A DNA stretch of 64,000 bases from Comamonas serinivorans (lineage in GTDB: Bacteria; Pseudomonadota; Gammaproteobacteria; Burkholderiales; Burkholderiaceae_C): NCBI RefSeq assembly GCF_002158865.1, contig NZ_CP021455.1:4324501-4388500 (forward strand). Direction: 5' to 3'. Made by a program: the position numbers and the translations under genes. Below, in pieces: positions 60,776 through 64,000 of this stretch (positions are counted from its first letter, which is position 1; every line of letters begins with the position of its first letter). Below the pieces are notes generated by a model. That model saw nothing but the letters and a program-made list of their open reading frames with translations. It made no database searches and had not been told where the DNA came from.

Positions 60776-61822
60776 TCAGAGCTGCACCACCTGCACCCCG
60801 CCGAGCGGGCCTTCTTCCTTGGGCAGGGGCTCTTCATCGAAGGCCTTGTCGCCGTGCTCGTCGGGCTGGCCGTTGGCCTTCAGCCCCTGGAAATCGAACA
60901 GCTCGCGGTCCATGAGGTGCGAGGGCACCACGTTCTGCAGGGCCGTGAACATGCTCTTGATGCGGCCCGGGTACTGCTTTTCCCAGTCGCGCAGCATGTT
61001 GCCGATCTGCTTGCGCTGCAGGTTTTCCTGGCTGCCGCACAGCGTGCACGGGATGATGGGGAACTCGCGGTGCTCGGCCCAGCGCACCAGGTCGCGCTCG
61101 TAGACATAGGCCATGGGGCGGATGACGATGAATTCGCCGTTGTCCGAATTCAGCTTGGGCGGCATGCCCTTGAGCTTGCCGCCGAAGAACATGTTCAGGA
61201 AGAAGGTCTGCAGCATGTCGTCGCGGTGGTGGCCCAGCGCGATCTTGTTGCAGCCCAGGCGGCGCGCCACGGTGTACAGGATGCCGCGCCGCAGGCGCGA
61301 GCACAGGCTGCACATGGTCTTGCCCTCGGGGATGTTCTTCTTGACGATGCTGTAGGTGTCCTGCGTCTCGATGTGGTAATCGATGCCCAGGCTACCCAGG
61401 TACTCGGGCAGGATGTAATCGGGGAAGCCGGGCTGCTTCTGGTCGAGGTTGACGGCCACGATGTCGAACTTCACCGGCGCACGCTTTTGCAGCTTGAGCA
61501 GGATGTCGAGCATGCCGTAGCTGTCCTTGCCGCCGGACATGCAGACCATGACCTTGTCGCCCTCCTCGATCATGTTGAAGTCGACGATGGCCTGGCCCAC
61601 CAGGCGGCACAGGCGCTTTTCGAGCTTGTGCGTCTCGCGTTCGATCTTCACGCGCTTGTCCGCGCTGAGGGCCTGCGACGCGCCGGCTGGCGCATCGGCG
61701 TGGCCGGCGCCGGCCTCGTCGTCCAGCCAGGCCTTGGGGTGTTCGACCGCCAGCGCCGCGGCTTCGGGGGTGTGGGCGGCGTGATCGGTCAACGCGTCAT
61801 CCGCCAAAGTGGTTGCTTGCAT
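60776..61822 (-). CDS. ttcA: tRNA 2-thiocytidine(32) synthetase TtcA
   Basis: TtcA inserts sulfur at C32 of certain tRNAs using ATP and an iron-sulfur cluster. The 348-residue product has a variable acidic N-terminus (about 1-55), the PP-loop VMVCMSGGKDSYGMLDILL (SGGKDS about 96-101), the two CxxC pairs MCSLCSRLRRG and PCTLCGSQENLQRKQ, and GHHRDDMLQTFFLNMFFGGKLKGMPPKL. It ends with a Glu/Pro-rich tail. The start at 61822 (MQATTLADD) was chosen; the frame stays open far upstream without family resemblance. Its stop codon touches repeat copy 23. Confidence 0.94.
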   Translation of the reverse strand: MQATTLADDALTDHAAHTPEAAALAVEHPKAWLDDEAGAGHADAPAGASQALSADKRVKIERETHKLEKRLCRLVGQAIVDFNMIEEGDKVMVCMSGGKDSYGMLDILLKLQKRAPVKFDIVAVNLDQKQPGFPDYILPEYLGSLGIDYHIETQDTYSIVKKNIPEGKTMCSLCSRLRRGILYTVARRLGCNKIALGHHRDDMLQTFFLNMFFGGKLKGMPPKLNSDNGEFIVIRPMAYVYERDLVRWAEHREFPIIPCTLCGSQENLQRKQIGNMLRDWEKQYPGRIKSMFTALQNVVPSHLMDRELFDFQGLKANGQPDEHGDKAFDEEPLPKEEGPLGGVQVVQL

Positions 61823-62192
61823 GGGGCCGTATTTTCGCCGCTGCGCCGACGATCCGCTGGCGCATGGCGAATCCGGGCCCAGCCGCCGAGTCGACCAAGG
61901 GGGCGCCCATGCGCCTCGGTCATGACCTCGCACGGCATGGCGACGGTCGCCATCCACGTGGGGGCCGGCCATGCGCGTGTGGATCTGTACCGTGCCCTGC
62001 GGGCCACCGCAACGGCTGACCACGAAGCACGCGCAGGTCACTCGCGGGCCAGCCATCTGCCGGTTTGGGCCTGGCGGGCAAGAGCCGCGCGCAGCTGGGC
62101 ATCCGCGAGCAAGCGCTGGATGGCCTGAACTTTCAGCCCTGAGCCCCCGGCCTGGCTCAGACAGTCGCGATTTGGGCCAGACAAACCGAAGA
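61823..62192. other. Intergenic region upstream of ttcA
   Basis: About 370 bp between the Hsp70-like gene and ttcA. No further gene is convincing. It should carry the ttcA promoter on the minus strand. Confidence 0.45.
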
Positions 62193-62242
62193 CAGTATGC
62201 ACCGATTTTCGTTTTCTGGTGAACGGCAATCGGCGCATACTG
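62193..62242. repeat. Palindromic repeat copy 24
   Basis: The outer arms are CAGTATGC and GCATACTG (perfect 8 bp), with ACCGATTTTCGTTTTC facing GAACGGCAATCGG inside, so most of the element pairs. It lies 50 bp past the stop codon of the minus-strand Hsp70-like gene. Confidence 0.92.
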
Positions 62243-62291
62243 CCTTTCAACCTCTAAACCTGCGCCACGCGAACGCAGCGCCCACCGCACG

Positions 62292-64000
62292 TCAGGCCTG
62301 CGGCGCGTCCTCGCCCGCGGTGGCGGGCGCGCGGACGTCCAGCTCCACCTTCCAGCGTTCGCTGCCGCCCACGGGCACGGCCGCCAGCTCCAGCGTGCCG
62401 ATGTCGGTGACCCGCGCATGCAGGGTGACGGGCACCACCTCGCCGGGCTGGCGGCCTTCGGCCGGCAGGTTGGCTTCGATCTCCTGCAGCTCGACCAGCT
62501 CCTCCGGCCCCCAGAACTCGAGCTGTGTGCCCACCGTGTCGCTGCGGCGCACGGATGAGCCGAAAAAGCGCAGCCGCACCGGCTCGCCCACCACCAGGCC
62601 GAACACCTGGCCGTCCAGCGCCACGTCGCTGCCCTCTTCCATGCCGAAGGGCGCCAGGCACAGGGCCGTGATGGGGGGCTCCATGCCCGGGATCGCCGGC
62701 ATGTTCGACTCCACACCGACGTAGAAGCTCTGCGCCGTGCCGCCCCGGATGCGCACGCCGCGCCCGCGCCGCACGTAGCCGTAATAGGCCGCGCCGCGGG
62801 CCACGGCCAGGTCCAGGTCGGCGCCGTCCAGCAGGCGCGCGGGCGGCGCGCCTTCTTGCGTCAGCCAGCCGTTCAGCACCTCCAGCAGGCGGGCCTCGAT
62901 CTGCGCCGCCTTGAGCACACCGCCGTTGAACAGCACGGCCGTGGGGTGCAGGAACGAACCGTTCTGCGCCGTGGCGGCCAGCCCGTCCAGCTCGCCCGCG
63001 GCGCCCACCTGGCGCGACAGGAAGGCGGCCAGGTGGCGCGTGACGGCCGCATCCTGCGCATACGGCAAGCCCAGCTGCGTCAGGCCGCCGCGGGCGCGCT
63101 GCACCGGCTTGTCGGCCACCGCCACGCGCGGGAAGAAGCCCTCGAGCACGATGGCGTCGACCTCGGCACGCGTCACCTCGGTGCGCAGGCTACCGCCGAT
63201 CAGCTTGCTGCCCCGGCTGGGCACCACCACGGGCACGGCCTGCAGGCTGGCGTCGGCCAGCAACTGTTCCTTGGCCGCGCGGCAGGCGTGGGCCAGGGCC
63301 CGCGTCTGCCAGGCATCGAGCTGCTTGCCCTCTTGCGCCAGCTTGCGCGCCACGCCGTAGGCCAGCGCCAGGTCCATGTTGTCGCCGCCCAGCAGGATGT
63401 GCTCGCCCACCGCGATGCGCTGCAGGGCCAGGTTGCCGTCCTGCTCGCGCACGGCCATCAGCGACAGGTCGGTCGTGCCGCCGCCCACGTCCACCACCAG
63501 CAGCACATCGCCGTGCTGCACCTGTTTGCGCCAGCCGCCCGCCGTGGCCTGAATCCAGCTGTAAAGCGCGGCCTGCGGCTCTTCCAGCAGCGTGAGCTGG
63601 CGGTAACCAGCCAGTTGAGCCGCCTCGGCCGTCAGCTCGCGCGCCACGGGGTCGAACGAGGCCGGGATGGTGACGGTGATGTCCTGGGCCTCGAACGGCG
63701 CCTCGGGGTGGGCCTGGTTCCAAGCCTCTTTCAGGTGCGTGAGGTAGCGCACCGACGCCGCCAGCGGCGACAGGCGCGCCACCTCGGGCGGCGCCTCGGC
63801 CGGCAGGATGGGCGCCCGCCGGTCCACACCGGGGTGGCACAGCCAGCTCTTGGCGCTGGCGATCAGGCGGATCGGCGTGGCGGCGCCGCGCGCGCGCGCC
63901 AGCTCGCCCACGATGGCCGCCGGCGTGGCGCCATCCGCGGGCCAGGGCAGGCCCAGGTCGCCCGGCGCGAACTCGCTCTCGTGCGGCAGGTAGCTGAACG
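62292..64000 (-). CDS. Hsp70-family protein (shorter paralogue), N-terminus outside window
   Basis: The frame is open to the window edge and about 569 residues are visible, beginning FSYLPHESEFAPGDLGLPW. ATPase motifs are present: RLIASAKSWLCHPGVDR, TIPASFDPVARELTAEAAQLAGYRQLTLLEEPQAALYSWI and VVDVGGGTTDLSLMAVREQDGN, then EHILLGGDNMDLALAYG. The C-terminal part carries a beta-rich domain (RFFGSSVRRSDTVGTQLEFWGPEELVELQEIEANLPAEGRQPGEVVPVTLHARVTDIGTLEL). It is clearly paralogous to the 1060-residue protein at 31478-34660 but has no repeat insertion: AVARGAAYYGYVRRGRGVRIRGGTAQSFY is continuous. Function unknown; in related bacteria the two usually lie side by side. Confidence 0.9.
   Translation of the reverse strand, partial: FSYLPHESEFAPGDLGLPWPADGATPAAIVGELARARGAATPIRLIASAKSWLCHPGVDRRAPILPAEAPPEVARLSPLAASVRYLTHLKEAWNQAHPEAPFEAQDITVTIPASFDPVARELTAEAAQLAGYRQLTLLEEPQAALYSWIQATAGGWRKQVQHGDVLLVVDVGGGTTDLSLMAVREQDGNLALQRIAVGEHILLGGDNMDLALAYGVARKLAQEGKQLDAWQTRALAHACRAAKEQLLADASLQAVPVVVPSRGSKLIGGSLRTEVTRAEVDAIVLEGFFPRVAVADKPVQRARGGLTQLGLPYAQDAAVTRHLAAFLSRQVGAAGELDGLAATAQNGSFLHPTAVLFNGGVLKAAQIEARLLEVLNGWLTQEGAPPARLLDGADLDLAVARGAAYYGYVRRGRGVRIRGGTAQSFYVGVESNMPAIPGMEPPITALCLAPFGMEEGSDVALDGQVFGLVVGEPVRLRFFGSSVRRSDTVGTQLEFWGPEELVELQEIEANLPAEGRQPGEVVPVTLHARVTDIGTLELAAVPVGGSERWKVELDVRAPATAGEDAPQA

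Noticed and set aside
61823..62716. N-terminal extension of the ttcA frame by about 298 codons
   Set aside because: The extension overlaps the Hsp70-like gene antisense and has Ser/Trp/Arg-rich shadow composition; TtcA proteins start near 61822.

Overview
The window is high-GC, gene-dense chromosomal DNA. Protein families and gene neighbourhoods (LysM-dprA, yajC-secD-secF, hemE-priA, liuR-liuA-carbonic anhydrase-aceK, Bug-type binding protein, DUF1840) point to a betaproteobacterium of the Burkholderiales, most likely Comamonadaceae. This assignment rests on family recognition only. No rRNA, tRNA, CRISPR array, prophage or insertion sequence was recognised.

Layout: 0-2 kb, end of a LysM protein and dprA. 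2.2-8 kb (minus), DUF1631 protein, secF, secD, yajC. 8.3-14 kb, a fused indolepyruvate-type ferredoxin oxidoreductase divergent from an Lrp/AsnC regulator, then cyclopropane fatty acid synthase. 14.3-16.7 kb, a DsbD-like disulfide reductase. 17-23 kb, an accessory-looking metabolic cluster (TPP enzyme, SDR, zinc dehydrogenase, Bug binding protein, TetR regulator). 23-29 kb, hemE, an 800-bp AT-richer gap with four TTATNCACA DnaA boxes, priA, and a phospholipase D-type lipoprotein. 29.6-37 kb, an MFS transporter, a large Hsp70-like protein, a GNAT enzyme, a CoA-transferase and a small conserved gene. 37.6-46 kb, acyl-CoA and central carbon metabolism: MBL hydrolase, MerR regulator with a 16-bp palindromic operator, isovaleryl-CoA dehydrogenase, carbonic anhydrase, aceK, thiolase, SDR, PPOX protein. 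46-50.5 kb, a DUF695-like protein and the trkA/trkH potassium uptake pair. 50.6-58.7 kb, FAH-family hydrolase, 3-hydroxybutyryl-CoA dehydrogenase, stress kinase, several small proteins, an omega-aminotransferase and a BepA-like M48 protease. 59-64 kb (minus), a small membrane protein, TerC under a yybP-ykoY riboswitch, ttcA and a second Hsp70-like gene cut by the window edge.

The most striking feature is a family of about 50-bp imperfect palindromes with 24 copies across the window, roughly one per 2.7 kb. Each has outer arms of the type (C/G)AGTATG or GGGTATG facing CATACTG or CATACCC, and usually an inner CCGTTT/AAACGG stem around a short loop. Most copies sit a few bases after a stop codon. 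Two overlap the stop codon of a gene and two lie in frame inside coding sequence (the large Hsp70-like protein and the DUF695-like protein). One copy is a perfect palindrome with 25-bp arms. They lack U-tracts, so they are not ordinary terminators. They behave like REP/REPIN or Rickettsia-palindromic-element-type repeats, but I do not recognise the family.

Other regulatory signals read directly from sequence are a 12-bp-arm inverted repeat between the oxidoreductase and Lrp genes, a perfect 16-bp palindrome before liuA, intrinsic terminators before dprA, after liuA and after terC, and the manganese-type riboswitch with a competing terminator hairpin. In-frame 3 x 15-bp tandem repeats occur in an SDR and in the M48 protease.
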